Part shown: positions 1 to 9,295 of the stretch, one piece after another
Numbering within the stretch: the stretch's first letter is position 1
How the letters are laid out: each line of letters starts with the position of its first letter
From: Legionella beliardensis
GTDB lineage: Bacteria > Pseudomonadota > Gammaproteobacteria > Legionellales > Legionellaceae
NCBI RefSeq assembly: GCF_900452395.1
Contig: NZ_UGNV01000001.1
Span: 2,381,501-2,445,500 of the forward strand
Direction: 5' to 3'
Length of the DNA: 64,000 bases
Notes under the pieces: generated by a model
Databases searched by the model: none
What the model was told of the DNA's origin: nothing
What the model saw: the letters and a program-made list of their open reading frames with translations, nothing else
Made by a program: the position numbers and the translations under genes

Positions 1-91
1 ACTTTTATGAATCAATCGCACCTTTTATCAATTCTTGCTAAAATAGCCGCAACCTTTTAACCTATCTGATTCCTTTAATGGTATTTCGCAA

Positions 92-745
92 ATGATTAGT
101 CAAAATGCACGCATTAATATGATTAAGCAGCAGCTTAGAACAGGCGACGTTCTTAATGAGAATATATTAGCCTTGTATGATAAATTTCCTCGCGATGAAT
201 TTGTTCCTAGAGCAATGCAGCGATTTGCTTACTCTGATATGCAAATTCCACTTGATCATGACCAACGAATGATGACTCCTTTAGAAGAAGGACTCATTTT
301 AGGGGCACTAAATTTACAAAAAAATGAAGTTATTTTAGAGGTAGGTACTGGAACAGGTTATTTCACCGCTTTGCTAAGTAGTCTCGCTCAGAAAGTAATT
401 AGTATTGATTATTTTCAAGACTTCACTAATATGGCTGCTGGCAATTTAAAAAAACATCATTGCAATAACGTTGAATTAATTACAGGTGACGCTTGTAATG
501 GTTGGCTTGATAAAGCGCCTTATGATGTTATTGTTATGACGGGCGCAATCGATTCTATTACTGATACCTTACGTCTACAAATTTTACCAGGCGGTAGAAT
601 CTTTGCAATTATTGGTAAAGAACCTGTTATGCAAGCTATGCTGTTTACTTTAGGATTAGATGGTAGATGGACTGAAGAGTTAATATTTGAAACCTGCATT
701 CCACCTTTGATTAACAAGTTAAAGCCTAAAGAATTTATTTTCTAG
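92..745 (+). CDS. Protein-L-isoaspartate O-methyltransferase family protein (divergent)
   Basis: A 217-residue class I SAM-dependent methyltransferase of the isoaspartyl (PCMT) family. The N-terminal part (residues about 1-60) has the family layout around FPRDEFVPRAMQRFAYSD. Motif I is clear as ILEVGTGTGYFTALL at about residue 80, and a VITGD-like motif follows (ELITGDACNGW). The usual GQTISQP substrate loop of true isoaspartyl methyltransferases is not there; DQRMMTPLEEG occupies that place, so repair of isoaspartate is uncertain. It lies 11 bp upstream of tolC on the same strand and is probably cotranscribed with it. No strong ribosome binding site is visible before the ATG. Family assignment is firm, substrate is not. 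Confidence 0.8.
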   Translation: MISQNARINMIKQQLRTGDVLNENILALYDKFPRDEFVPRAMQRFAYSDMQIPLDHDQRMMTPLEEGLILGALNLQKNEVILEVGTGTGYFTALLSSLAQKVISIDYFQDFTNMAAGNLKKHHCNNVELITGDACNGWLDKAPYDVIVMTGAIDSITDTLRLQILPGGRIFAIIGKEPVMQAMLFTLGLDGRWTEELIFETCIPPLINKLKPKEFIF

Positions 746-756
746 GATTCTCGCGC

Positions 757-2181
757 ATGAAAAAAATGCTGTTTCTGCTATTTGCTATTTGCTTCGCTGG
801 TCAATCGCATGCAACAGACTTAATGGATATCTATCAACAAGCCTTAGAAAATGATCCATTTTTTAAAGAAGCTTACAGCACCTATATGTCAACCAGCGAA
901 TCCATTCCCATTGCGCGCTCTGCGCTTTATCCGCAGGTTAATGTGAATGCATTAGTTAGCAGAAATATACAGGATATTCGCTCAACTAATCTTGCTATTG
1001 AACAAACTTACAACAGCAACCAATGGCAAATTAGTGCCTCGCAACCTGTATTTAACTTTCAAGCCTGGGCTTTAGTACAGCAGGCCAAAGCGTCAGTAAA
1101 AGCGGCACAAGCAACCTTTAACAATGCAGCTCAAGACCTTATTTTACGCACTGCTAGAGCCTATTTCGAAGTATTATTAGCTAGAGATACATTAATTTTT
1201 GCCGAAGCAAAGCAGCGTGCTAATAGGCGTCAGCTCGAGCAAGCAGAAGAGCGGTTTCGTGTGGGTTTAGATGCTATTACTTCTGTTTATGAAGCACGCG
1301 CAGCCTTTGATCAATCAGTTGCTGAAGTAATTACTGCACGTAATAATTTAGTTAATCAAAGTGAAAATTTACGTAAATTAACCAATCATGTTTATGAGTA
1401 TTTAGCACCATTAAGAGATAGTCGCATTCCTCTTATTCGGCCTGAGCCAAACAATGTTAATGAATGGGTCGATACGGGGCTTAAACAAAATTATAATTAC
1501 TACGCTGCTAAATATAGCCTGCAAGCCGCACGCGAAAATATTCGTGTACAAGCAGGTGGTGGTTGGCCTACTTTAGCTATTCAAGCGAATAGTACTCAAA
1601 CCCATAATAATATTAATGGTGCTGGTAACTTTTTTGCACCTTCTCGCCAAACATCATCAAATATTGCCCTGGCTTTAAATTTTCCCGTGTTACAAGGCGG
1701 ATTAGTTACCGCACAAACCAGACAAGCCCAATTTGATTTTCAATCTGCCAGTGAACGCTTAGAGCGAGCTTACCGGGATGTGGTTGTTAATAGCCGTATT
1801 GCTTTTAATACAATTACCGATGGTATCAGTAAAGTTAGAGCAGATAGACAAACTGTCATTTCGCAGCAACGTTCACTTGAAAGTACAGAAGCGCAATTTC
1901 AAGTAGGAACTCGAACGATGGTTGATGTTGTTAATGCCCAGCAACGATTATTTGAAGCACAACGGCAATTAGCAGCAGATCAATACAATTTAATTAATGC
2001 CGGGCTCAATCTTAAGTATCTAGCAGGCACACTCAATGTGAATGATCTTGAAGAAATAAATTCTTGGTTGATTACTACCCGTATCAATCGCTTTCCTCCT
2101 CCGTTGCCTCGTAGAGGTAAAATAAAAAGTAAGCGAATCATCCACAAGGTAAGTCATACTAAAGTAATAAAAGCCAAGTAG
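757..2181 (+). CDS. tolC: Outer membrane efflux channel TolC
   Basis: A 474-residue TolC-family outer membrane channel, the exit duct for tripartite efflux pumps and type I secretion. A signal peptide of about 19 residues ends at GQSHA before TDLMDIYQQALENDPFF, the typical start of mature TolC. Two homologous halves with long alpha-helical stretches follow, including the TolC-like segments RTARAYFEVLLARDTL and VDVVNAQQRLFEAQRQLAADQYNLI. The C-terminal tail is unusually basic and proline-rich (PPPLPRRGKIKSKR), probably a periplasmic extension. No inner membrane pump or adaptor gene is adjacent, which is normal for TolC since it serves several pumps. Confidence 0.93.
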   Translation: MKKMLFLLFAICFAGQSHATDLMDIYQQALENDPFFKEAYSTYMSTSESIPIARSALYPQVNVNALVSRNIQDIRSTNLAIEQTYNSNQWQISASQPVFNFQAWALVQQAKASVKAAQATFNNAAQDLILRTARAYFEVLLARDTLIFAEAKQRANRRQLEQAEERFRVGLDAITSVYEARAAFDQSVAEVITARNNLVNQSENLRKLTNHVYEYLAPLRDSRIPLIRPEPNNVNEWVDTGLKQNYNYYAAKYSLQAARENIRVQAGGGWPTLAIQANSTQTHNNINGAGNFFAPSRQTSSNIALALNFPVLQGGLVTAQTRQAQFDFQSASERLERAYRDVVVNSRIAFNTITDGISKVRADRQTVISQQRSLESTEAQFQVGTRTMVDVVNAQQRLFEAQRQLAADQYNLINAGLNLKYLAGTLNVNDLEEINSWLITTRINRFPPPLPRRGKIKSKRIIHKVSHTKVIKAK

Positions 2182-2230
2182 TTAACTAGCATTCGCTTAA
2201 GTAGTGCTAACTTTATTTAAAAAAGTAAAT

Positions 2231-2291
2231 GTAGCCTGGGTGCAGGCCTTTAGGCCGGAACCCGGGTTTCACTTCGTTTCACCCAAGCTAC
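2231..2291. repeat. Short palindromic repeat, family 1 (GTAGCCTGGGTG ends)
   Basis: A 61-bp element that begins GTAGCCTGGGTGCAGGCC and ends CACCCAAGCTAC, so its termini are inverted repeats. Related copies are at 17474-17535 and 61940-61991, and a degraded fragment begins near 17398. It sits between tolC and ttcA. No coding capacity. The mobile or REP-like nature is inferred from the dispersed copies. Confidence 0.85.
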
Positions 2292-2471
2292 TTGTTAATA
2301 AGACGCATAAACGTTAGCAATGAACGCCTAGCTAGATGAAATTTAAATTTAAACTATTTATAATTGCGCATCATGCTTTCTCTTTATGTTAAACTACAGT
2401 ACAAATAGATTATAAATTGTTCGAGAAAATCCGAGAAAGAAATTTTATTTATCGCTTAATAGGTTGTTAAT

Positions 2472-3317
2472 ATGGCATTTAATCCAACAGCTATCGAAAA
2501 GAAATTACTGCATTATACAGGCAAAGCGATTGCTGATTTTAATATGATACAGCGTGGCGACCGCGTTATGGTTTGTTTATCTGGTGGTAAAGATTCGTTT
2601 ACTTTATTAACTTTATTGCATTTACTAAAGCAGCGCTCTAATCATAAATTCGAGTTATTTTCTTTTACGCTAGATCAGGCTCAGCCAGGTTGGGACGACA
2701 GCAAGGTTCATGCTTGGCTACAAAATAAAAAAATCCCTTATGAAATTTTAACACGCGATACCTATAGTATTGTTAAAGAAAAAATCCCCGAAGGAAAAAC
2801 TTATTGTTCGCTATGCTCACGCTTACGCCGAGGTATTATTTATCGTTATGCAGAAGAACATGGTTTTAATAAAATTGCTCTAGGACATCATCGTGATGAT
2901 CTAATCCGCACATTAATGATGTCCATTCTGTATAATGGCGATATTCGCTCAATGCCACCAAAGCTACTCAGTGATAATAAAAAGCACCTAGTTATTCGCC
3001 CATTATGCTATGTGCAAGAGCGTGATATTATTACCTATGCCAGTGAGCAGAGTTATCCAATTATTCCATGTACTTTATGTGGCTCTCAGGAGAACTTAGC
3101 ACGTAAGAAAATTGGTAAATTAATTGATGAACTTGCAAAAGACAACCCTAAAATTCCAAGTAATATTTTACATGCTTTGCAAAGTGTTAAACCGAGTCAA
3201 TTGATGGATCAGGATTTATGGCAATTTAAAAATCTGGAAAAACAGTTAATTATTAATAATAATTCCACAGCTGATGCTATTTTTCTAGATGAAGAAATTG
3301 ATGTATTAGAGTCCTAA
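2472..3317 (+). CDS. ttcA: tRNA 2-thiocytidine biosynthesis protein TtcA
   Basis: A 281-residue PP-loop ATPase that thiolates cytidine 32 of certain tRNAs. The P-loop motif SGGKDS is at residues 37-42. Two CxxC pairs, C112/C115 and C200/C203, are placed as in the TtcA/TtuA family, where cysteines bind the iron-sulfur cluster; the family segment ALGHHRDDL is also present. Length is close to the usual 290-310 residues. It is a single gene flanked by repeats, with a 290-bp upstream space. Confidence 0.94.
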   Translation: MAFNPTAIEKKLLHYTGKAIADFNMIQRGDRVMVCLSGGKDSFTLLTLLHLLKQRSNHKFELFSFTLDQAQPGWDDSKVHAWLQNKKIPYEILTRDTYSIVKEKIPEGKTYCSLCSRLRRGIIYRYAEEHGFNKIALGHHRDDLIRTLMMSILYNGDIRSMPPKLLSDNKKHLVIRPLCYVQERDIITYASEQSYPIIPCTLCGSQENLARKKIGKLIDELAKDNPKIPSNILHALQSVKPSQLMDQDLWQFKNLEKQLIINNNSTADAIFLDEEIDVLES

Positions 3318-3760
3318 TCTCAAGCCTTGTCCAGACAAAGAGCTGGATTGCTTCGCTGCGCTCGCAAAGACGAGTGGTTCTGGGATAGTTTAGCTAAATT
3401 CGTGCCGTCATTGCGAACCTTTACAAAGTAATGGTGAAGCAATCCAGAATCAGGCCTTGTTCAGCTAGCCTAGCCCCTTTACTTACAAACGGGAATTAAA
3501 TCTTATTTTAGCTAATTTACATAGATCGCTTTAACCGCTTATTGTATCCATGCAACAATGCCTACTCGTAAAACGAACAATTTGAGTCAAATCCTTTATT
3601 TAAATGATTTTATCATTTTGATAAGTTAGAAAACAAAAAATACCTTTATTTACCTTTACCTTGTCCGTAAAGTAAAGAAATATTTCTTTCTTGTAAAGAT
3701 TCACAAACTATTCAATTTGAGCTAGTATCCACATTAAGGTAATTAATTTACATTTAAATT
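3318..3760. other. 443-bp intergenic region with palindromic repeat
   Basis: No gene is visible. The left part holds the family 2 palindromic repeat annotated separately. The right part (about 3500-3760) is AT-rich and must contain the promoter of the downstream SulP-carbonic anhydrase gene, but no convincing -35/-10 pair was found by eye. Confidence 0.5.
3343..3447. repeat. Paired palindromic repeat, family 2
   Basis: The element starts CTGGATTGCTTCG and ends CGAAGCAATCCAG-like (GAAGCAATCCAG), a perfect 12-bp terminal inverted repeat. Inside are a second pair of arms, CTCGCAAAGACG and CGTCATTGCGAAC. The same unit occurs at 51277-51375 with the two half-units in the opposite order. It is noncoding and could form a long hairpin or bidirectional terminator behind ttcA. 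Confidence 0.85.
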
Positions 3761-6088
3761 ATGAACGATGCTGTGCTAACAACCTTTCGTAGAGCTAAAA
3801 TTTATCAACAGCGGCATTTAAAGTTTGATTTTGTCGCGGCAATAGTCGTTTTTTTAGTGGCGATTCCACTTTGTTTAGGGATTGCACTTGCTTCAGGCGC
3901 GCCGCTATTTTCAGGTATTGTCAGCGGTATTGTCGGCGGCATTGTTGTAGGCATCTTAAGTGGCTCGCAGGTAAGCGTCAGCGGCCCTGCTGCAGGCATG
4001 GCCGCTGTTGTCTTAGCAGCACTTACGCAACTAGGTGATTTTCATACTTTTCTCTTAGCATTAGTGCTAGCCGGTGTTTTTCAAGCGCTTGTTGGTGTAT
4101 TGCGTGCAGGATTTATTGTTGAGTATGTGCCTTCAAATGTGGTACAAGGCCTACTGTGTGCTATCGGTATTTTATTGATTATAAAACAAATTCCTCTAGC
4201 ATTTACGCTCTCTTCTGATCTTAAACAATTACAAGCACATTTGTTAGAAACCACCGAAGGCCTGACATTTAGCCCGTTGTATGAATTTTCACAGCATATT
4301 AATATGGGCGCTGCCATCATTTCTTTTATTTCATTTGCTATTTTAATTTATTTTGAAAAAACTAAATTAAAAATTTTGCAAGGTATTCCAGCACCTATTA
4401 TCGTGGTAATCGCAGGTATTGTAATCAATGAAATATTTCTTAACAGTGGTTCATTTCTTGCACAAAACAATCCTCATTTAGTGAATATTCCTAAAAATGA
4501 CGGATTTATTGACTTTTTCAGTCAGTTTCAGGCACCAAATTGGGCTGCCTGGACAAACCCTAAAGTTTATTTATATGCATTAATTATGGCTATTGTTGCT
4601 TCTCTAGAAAGCCTGCTTAACGTCAAAGCATCTGAAAAATTAGATCATAAAAGGCGTACTGCTTCTAAAGATCAAGAGCTACTTGCTCAAGGTACAGGTA
4701 ACTTTATTTCAGGCTTACTAGGCGGACTACCCATTACGTCAGTCATTGTACGTACGTCTGTTAATATTCAAGCTGGTGCAAAAACCAAAGTAGCAACCGT
4801 TTTACACGGCTTATTATTATTTCTTGCGGTCCTTTTAATACCTGGTTGGCTTAATAAAATCCCGCTATCCTCACTCGCTGCTATTTTAATTTTTACAGGT
4901 TATAAATTAACTAAGCCTGCAATTTATAAATCATTGTATAATCAAGGCTTAGATAGATTTATTCCCTTTATTGCCACAGTTATTAGTATTGTTGTTTTTA
5001 ATCTACTTGCCGGTATTTTAATTGGCTTAGGAATAAGCTTATTTTATATTTTAAAAACTAATAGCCAAGCTCGTTTAGATATTCTTAAAGAAGTCTATCC
5101 AACTGGTATAACCAATAGACTGGTCTTACCACAGCAAATTACCTTTTTAAACAAAGCCTCTTTAGTGGCTGAGCTTGACTCTATACCGAATAATTCGCAA
5201 CTTATCATTGATGCGCGTTATACTCACTATATTGATAAAGAAATTGTTGAATTAATTAAAGAATTTCAACAAGAGCAAGCCCCACATAAACAAATCTCTT
5301 TAAACTTAATTGGTTTTAAAGAGCATTATGATATACATAATTATATCGATTTTATCACTGTAACAACTTACGATATACAAGCTACCCTCACGCCTGTTGA
5401 GGTACTAACGTTACTTAAAGAAGGCAATCAACGTTTCTTAAATGATACACACATCCATCGTAGCTCTAAAATTGATATTAAATACACAGCTCAAACCCAA
5501 CATCCTATGGCCGTTGTTTTAGGATGCATTGACTCACGCGTCCCTGTAGAAACCATTTTTGATATGAGCTTTGGTGATTTATTTTGTATACGGGTAGCAG
5601 GTAACGTCGTAAATGATGATGTGCTGGCAAGCATTGAATATGCTTGTCATGTAGTAGGCGCTAAATTAATTGTGGTATTAGGCCATACGCGTTGCGGTGC
5701 TATTCAGGCAGCTTGTGATGGTGTTGAAAAAGGCCATATTACGCAATTATTAGCAAAAATAAAGCCTGCTATTAATGCAGAATTAGAAATCAAAGAAAAC
5801 CGTACTAGTAAAAATACCAAATTTATCGCCAATGTTACGGCACTCAATATCGCCAATACGATGCATCAAATTTACCAAGATAGTGAAATTATTAAACTCA
5901 TGATCGAGCAGGAAAGTATTGGTATGGTTGGCGCAATCTATGATGTCGAAAGTGGTAAGGTTCATTTTGAAGATTATTCAAATTACATAGCTCACTTAGG
6001 CAAAGCAAATGATGAAACCTTAGTCCATAAAACCCGCCCCATCATAGAACAGGCAAAAGAGTTTAATACAGCAGATTTAGGGAAATAA
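3761..6088 (+). CDS. SulP-family anion transporter fused to beta-carbonic anhydrase
   Basis: A 775-residue fusion. Residues about 20-430 form a SulP/SLC26 transporter with many hydrophobic segments and the family pattern SGPAAGMAAVVLAAL. Residues about 440-540 resemble a STAS-type regulatory domain. Residues about 545-760 are a beta-class carbonic anhydrase with the zinc and catalytic set C589, D591, R593, H642 and C645 all intact (CIDSR and HTRCG). SulP-carbonic anhydrase fusions are known in bacteria and are thought to couple bicarbonate uptake to CO2 interconversion; the transported ion here is inferred, not shown. It stands alone, followed by a palindromic repeat. Both modules look functional. 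Confidence 0.92.
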   Translation: MNDAVLTTFRRAKIYQQRHLKFDFVAAIVVFLVAIPLCLGIALASGAPLFSGIVSGIVGGIVVGILSGSQVSVSGPAAGMAAVVLAALTQLGDFHTFLLALVLAGVFQALVGVLRAGFIVEYVPSNVVQGLLCAIGILLIIKQIPLAFTLSSDLKQLQAHLLETTEGLTFSPLYEFSQHINMGAAIISFISFAILIYFEKTKLKILQGIPAPIIVVIAGIVINEIFLNSGSFLAQNNPHLVNIPKNDGFIDFFSQFQAPNWAAWTNPKVYLYALIMAIVASLESLLNVKASEKLDHKRRTASKDQELLAQGTGNFISGLLGGLPITSVIVRTSVNIQAGAKTKVATVLHGLLLFLAVLLIPGWLNKIPLSSLAAILIFTGYKLTKPAIYKSLYNQGLDRFIPFIATVISIVVFNLLAGILIGLGISLFYILKTNSQARLDILKEVYPTGITNRLVLPQQITFLNKASLVAELDSIPNNSQLIIDARYTHYIDKEIVELIKEFQQEQAPHKQISLNLIGFKEHYDIHNYIDFITVTTYDIQATLTPVEVLTLLKEGNQRFLNDTHIHRSSKIDIKYTAQTQHPMAVVLGCIDSRVPVETIFDMSFGDLFCIRVAGNVVNDDVLASIEYACHVVGAKLIVVLGHTRCGAIQAACDGVEKGHITQLLAKIKPAINAELEIKENRTSKNTKFIANVTALNIANTMHQIYQDSEIIKLMIEQESIGMVGAIYDVESGKVHFEDYSNYIAHLGKANDETLVHKTRPIIEQAKEFNTADLGK

Positions 6089-6121
6089 GTCAGAAAATTT
6101 TTATCACACTAGCATTTTTAA

Positions 6122-6208
6122 TGGATACCGTGTTCAAGCCACGGTATTTCGATGAAATGATGTAGGTCAAAGAAAAAACGAATTACCGCGGCTTAACCGC
6201 GGTATCCA
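6122..6208. repeat. Palindromic repeat, family 3
   Basis: An 87-bp element bounded by TGGATACCG and CGGTATCCA inverted ends, with inner palindromes of the TACCGCGGCTTAACCGCGGTA type. Related copies are at 42399-42499, 61832-61932 and 62005-62093. No ORF; a MITE-like element is the best guess. Confidence 0.85.
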
Positions 6209-6274
6209 GTAATCTTTAAGCAGGTTTGATTATTATAATTTAGCTGCGGTCTCTACGAATTCAAATTAAACCCA

Positions 6275-7150
6275 TCAAAAAGAAATATTGTCTGTCATTG
6301 CTTCAACCCAAACTTTTACCTTAGGCTGCATAAAACGTGCTGGATGATAAAAAATAAATACAGGTATAGCTGGCATCTGATAATCGGTGAGTATTTCTAT
6401 TAATTCACCTGTTTTTAAGGCATCTGCCACTTGATAAGAATGTAGAACAACAATGCCTAAGCCCCGACAAGCGCAATCAACCATAGCGGTAGCATCATTT
6501 AAATATAATGTAGGCTTTAAAGAAACTGTTTCGCCATTAGTAAAAGTCCAAGAATCATTAGGCTTACGCATGCTGTGTGTGATATAGGCATGATGCGCTA
6601 AATCAGCGGGCTCTCGCGGAACTCCGGCTTGTTTAAGATAAGCAGGCGATGCACAAAAAATATAGCGCGTCGTGCCAATTTTCTTTTGGATGGAATTAGA
6701 AGCCACAGCCATCGACATACCAAAAACCACATCTAACTCTTCAGCCGGTAAGTGCGGTACTTGCTCAGCAATTTGTAAATCAAGGGTTATTTGAGGGTAG
6801 CGTTTTTGAAAACAAATCATACGGGGTAGAATTATTTTTTCTGCAAAAAACCGGGCACTTTTAACGCGAATTACACCTGCGGGCTCCGTTTTTGTTTTAG
6901 CAACCAGGTTGGTTGCTTGTTCTAATGAAAGTAAGACTTTTTGTATTTCTTGATAATAAAGTTCCCCTATTGCAGTCAACGTCACTCTACGGGTTGTGCG
7001 CTCAAATAACGCCACACCTAATTCTTTTTCTAATAAAGAAATCTGTTTACTGACGGCTGCCGCTGAAATATTTAACATGTGAGCTGCTGCTGTAAAATTA
7101 CAATGCTGAGCTACTTTACAAAATGTCTGTATTAAGCCAAGTGTATTCAC
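6275..7150 (-). CDS. LysR-family transcriptional regulator
   Basis: A 291-residue LysR-type regulator. The winged helix-turn-helix spans residues about 1-60 (FTAAAHMLNISAAAVSKQISLLEKELG, then FERTTRRVTLTAIGE). The effector-binding domain follows from about residue 90 and resembles the CrgA/DsdC-like group acting on small molecules. It is transcribed away from proS with 132 bp between the starts, but proS is unlikely to be its target. The ligand and target genes cannot be told from the sequence. Confidence 0.9.
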   Translation of the reverse strand: MNTLGLIQTFCKVAQHCNFTAAAHMLNISAAAVSKQISLLEKELGVALFERTTRRVTLTAIGELYYQEIQKVLLSLEQATNLVAKTKTEPAGVIRVKSARFFAEKIILPRMICFQKRYPQITLDLQIAEQVPHLPAEELDVVFGMSMAVASNSIQKKIGTTRYIFCASPAYLKQAGVPREPADLAHHAYITHSMRKPNDSWTFTNGETVSLKPTLYLNDATAMVDCACRGLGIVVLHSYQVADALKTGELIEILTDYQMPAIPVFIFYHPARFMQPKVKVWVEAMTDNISF

Positions 7151-7247
7151 TCTATCTTCTATTTAAGTAATTTAAGGGCCTTCATTATTGTAACGTGTTC
7201 TTTTATTAAAATAAAAATGATAAATCGCAAATTACTGGCAATACCTA

Positions 7248-7253
7248 TATAAT
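7248..7253 (+). promoter_or_regulatory. Candidate -10 box for proS
   Basis: A perfect TATAAT lies 30 bp before the proS start codon. The hexamer 17 bp upstream (TCGCAA, 7225-7230) is only a weak -35. Position and sequence fit a sigma70 promoter, not tested. Confidence 0.5.
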
Positions 7254-7282
7254 GAGCACTTTGAACGTAATTAGGAACTGAT

Positions 7283-8992
7283 ATGCGCACCTCTCAATGG
7301 TTTTTAGCTACCCTCCGAGAAACGCCAAGCGATGCAGAAATAGTATCGCATCAGCTTATGCTGCGAGCTGGAATGATTCGCAAGCTAGGATCAGGCCTCT
7401 ACACTTGGCTGCCGCTTGGATTACGTGTTTTACAAAAAGTTGAGCAAATTGTAAGAGAAGAAATGAATCGCGCCAATGCCATGGAAGTATTAATGCCTTC
7501 CATACAGCCTGCTGAATTATGGCAAGAAACAGGGCGTTGGGAAACTTTTGGTGGGCAGCTTTTAACAATGAAAGACAGTAATGACCGCGATTATTGTTAT
7601 GGCCCTACCCATGAAGAAGTTATCACCGATTTAATGAGAAACGAGTTACGTTCATACAAGCAATTGCCTGCTAATTTTTATCAAATTCAAACTAAATTCC
7701 GTGATGAAATTCGCCCACGTTTTGGTGTCATGAGAGCACGCGAATTTATCATGAAAGATGCTTACTCGTTTCATTTGAACTATGAATCTTTACAACAAAC
7801 TTATGAAGCCATGTATGCTGCTTATTGCCGAATTTTTGACCGCTTAGGCTTGCAGTATCGCGCTGTTGAAGCAGATACAGGTGCCATTGGGGGTTCTGCA
7901 TCCCACGAGTTTCAAGTGTTAGCTGACTCAGGTGAGGATATTATTTTCTACAGTGATGAAAGTAATTATGCTGCCAATATTGAACAAGCAACCAGCTTAA
8001 ACCCACCTCCTGCTCTTAAGCTACCTACTGAGTCAATGTCCTTAGTAGATACCAAAGGTAAGAAAACCATTAAAGAGGTCTGCGAGCATTTAAATATAAC
8101 CCCTGAGCAAACCGTTAAAACATTGATTGTAGAGGGTTCAACACATCCTCTAGTTGCTTTGGTGTTAAGAGGTGATGATGAATTAAATGAAATTAAAGCA
8201 AGTAAGCATCCAATCCTAAAGTCGCCACTGCGTTTTGCTGATGATAAAACCATTGAATCCCTACTAGGTGCACCAATTGGCTCATTAGGCCCTGTTAATC
8301 TCCCTATTCCAAGTATTGTTGATCACAATGCACTTGCTCTGACCTCCTTTACCTGCGGGGCTAATCAGGCAGATAAACATTATATTCATGCCGCCTGGAA
8401 CCGTGATGCATCTTATCAAGTTGCTTATGATTTAAGACAAGTTAAAGAAGGCGACCCAAGCCCAGATGGCCAAGGAACTTTGCATGCCTGCCGTGGTATT
8501 GAAGTAGGCCATGTTTTTCAATTAGGCGATAAATACGCAAAAGCCATGAATGCGAACGTACTTAATGAGGAAGGCGAGCTACACACCATGCTTATGGGTT
8601 GTTATGGCTTAGGCATTACTCGCGTGGTTGCTGCAGCAATTGAACAACATCACGATGAGCGTGGTATCATCTGGCCGGAAGCGCTCGCACCTTTTAGAGT
8701 TGTTCTCATTCCAATTAATGGCCATCGCTCACCTGCAGTACAAGAAATCACTGAGAAACTTTACCAGGAATTAACTAGTTTAGGGATAGAAACTCTTTTA
8801 GACGACCGCAATGAGCGCCCAGGCGTTTTATTCGCTGATTGTGATTTAATCGGCATACCGCATCGAATTGTAATTAGTGAGCGTCATTTGCAGCAGCAAG
8901 TGATTGAATACAAAGCACGCAATAAAACAGACGTGGAGTTACTTTCGCTAGATAGTTTAGCTAATTTCTTTAAGGAATTAAGCGCTAGTTAA
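7283..8992 (+). CDS. proS: Prolyl-tRNA synthetase
   Basis: A 569-residue class II aminoacyl-tRNA synthetase of the bacterial type. Motif 2 lies in [26 protein letters not shown], and the editing (INS) domain that hydrolyses mischarged Ala-tRNA is present at residues about 225-405. Motif 3 is in [12 protein letters not shown], followed by the anticodon-binding domain with [24 protein letters not shown]. Length matches the 565-575 residues of the family. It is divergent from the LysR regulator and is followed by an imperfect stem-loop at 9007-9045. Confidence 0.96.
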   Translation: MRTSQWFLATLRETPSDAEIVSHQLMLRAGMIRKLGSGLYTWLPLGLRVLQKVEQIVREEMNRANAMEVLMPSIQPAELWQETGRWETFGGQLLTMKDSNDRDYCYGPTHEEVITDLMRNELRSYKQLPANFYQIQTKFRDEIRPRFGVMRAREFIMKDAYSFHLNYESLQQTYEAMYAAYCRIFDRLGLQYRAVEADTGAIGGSASHEFQVLADSGEDIIFYSDESNYAANIEQATSLNPPPALKLPTESMSLVDTKGKKTIKEVCEHLNITPEQTVKTLIVEGSTHPLVALVLRGDDELNEIKASKHPILKSPLRFADDKTIESLLGAPIGSLGPVNLPIPSIVDHNALALTSFTCGANQADKHYIHAAWNRDASYQVAYDLRQVKEGDPSPDGQGTLHACRGIEVGHVFQLGDKYAKAMNANVLNEEGELHTMLMGCYGLGITRVVAAAIEQHHDERGIIWPEALAPFRVVLIPINGHRSPAVQEITEKLYQELTSLGIETLLDDRNERPGVLFADCDLIGIPHRIVISERHLQQQVIEYKARNKTDVELLSLDSLANFFKELSAS

Positions 8993-9006
8993 CTGATTAA
9001 AGAAGA

Positions 9007-9045
9007 GCCTTTATGCTTTAGTCTAATTAGCCTAAAGCTAAAGGC
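9007..9045 (+). terminator. Imperfect stem-loop after proS
   Basis: GCCTTTATGCTTTAG and CTAAAGCTAAAGGC pair with one bulged base. There is no run of T after the stem, so it is a weak terminator candidate or a processing structure. Confidence 0.4.
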
Positions 9046-9237
9046 CTCAACCAGATTAAGGTTATAAAACCCAAAACTTTCTCTAAAAAGCGTTTCTTCT
9101 AATTATTAAAAATACCATAAACTACTAGCCTTGCCTAAACATTAAATTTATCAGCAGCTCTGCACTCATTTTTCTGATTAAAATATACTCTAATAGTTTC
9201 ATCAAAAAATAATTTTATTTATAGTTATCCATATTTC

Positions 9238-9260
9238 CTTAATATTAAACAGTTAATATA
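9238..9260 (+). promoter_or_regulatory. Tandem TTAATAT motif upstream of candidate effector
   Basis: CTTAATATT at 9238-9246 is followed by GTTAATATA at 9252-9260. The half-site resembles the CTTAAT half-site bound by PmrA-type response regulators, which control many Legionella effector genes. The centre-to-centre spacing here is 14 bp rather than the 11 bp usual for PmrA boxes, so binding is uncertain. A similar pair precedes another candidate effector at 27950-27974. Confidence 0.3.
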
Positions 9261-9295
9261 GTTAGAATTTAGTTAAATTTAAGAGAGAGGAACGT

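Larger units (their letters stand above)
8993..9295. other. 303-bp intergenic region
   Basis: No gene seen. Apart from the stem-loop after proS the region is very AT-rich. It carries the tandem TTAATAT motifs described at 9238-9260, just before the start of the glycine-zipper protein. Confidence 0.5.

Noticed and set aside
9238-9260. Canonical PmrA box
   Set aside because: Half-site sequence is similar but the spacing is 14 bp instead of 11, so I list it only as a weak candidate motif.
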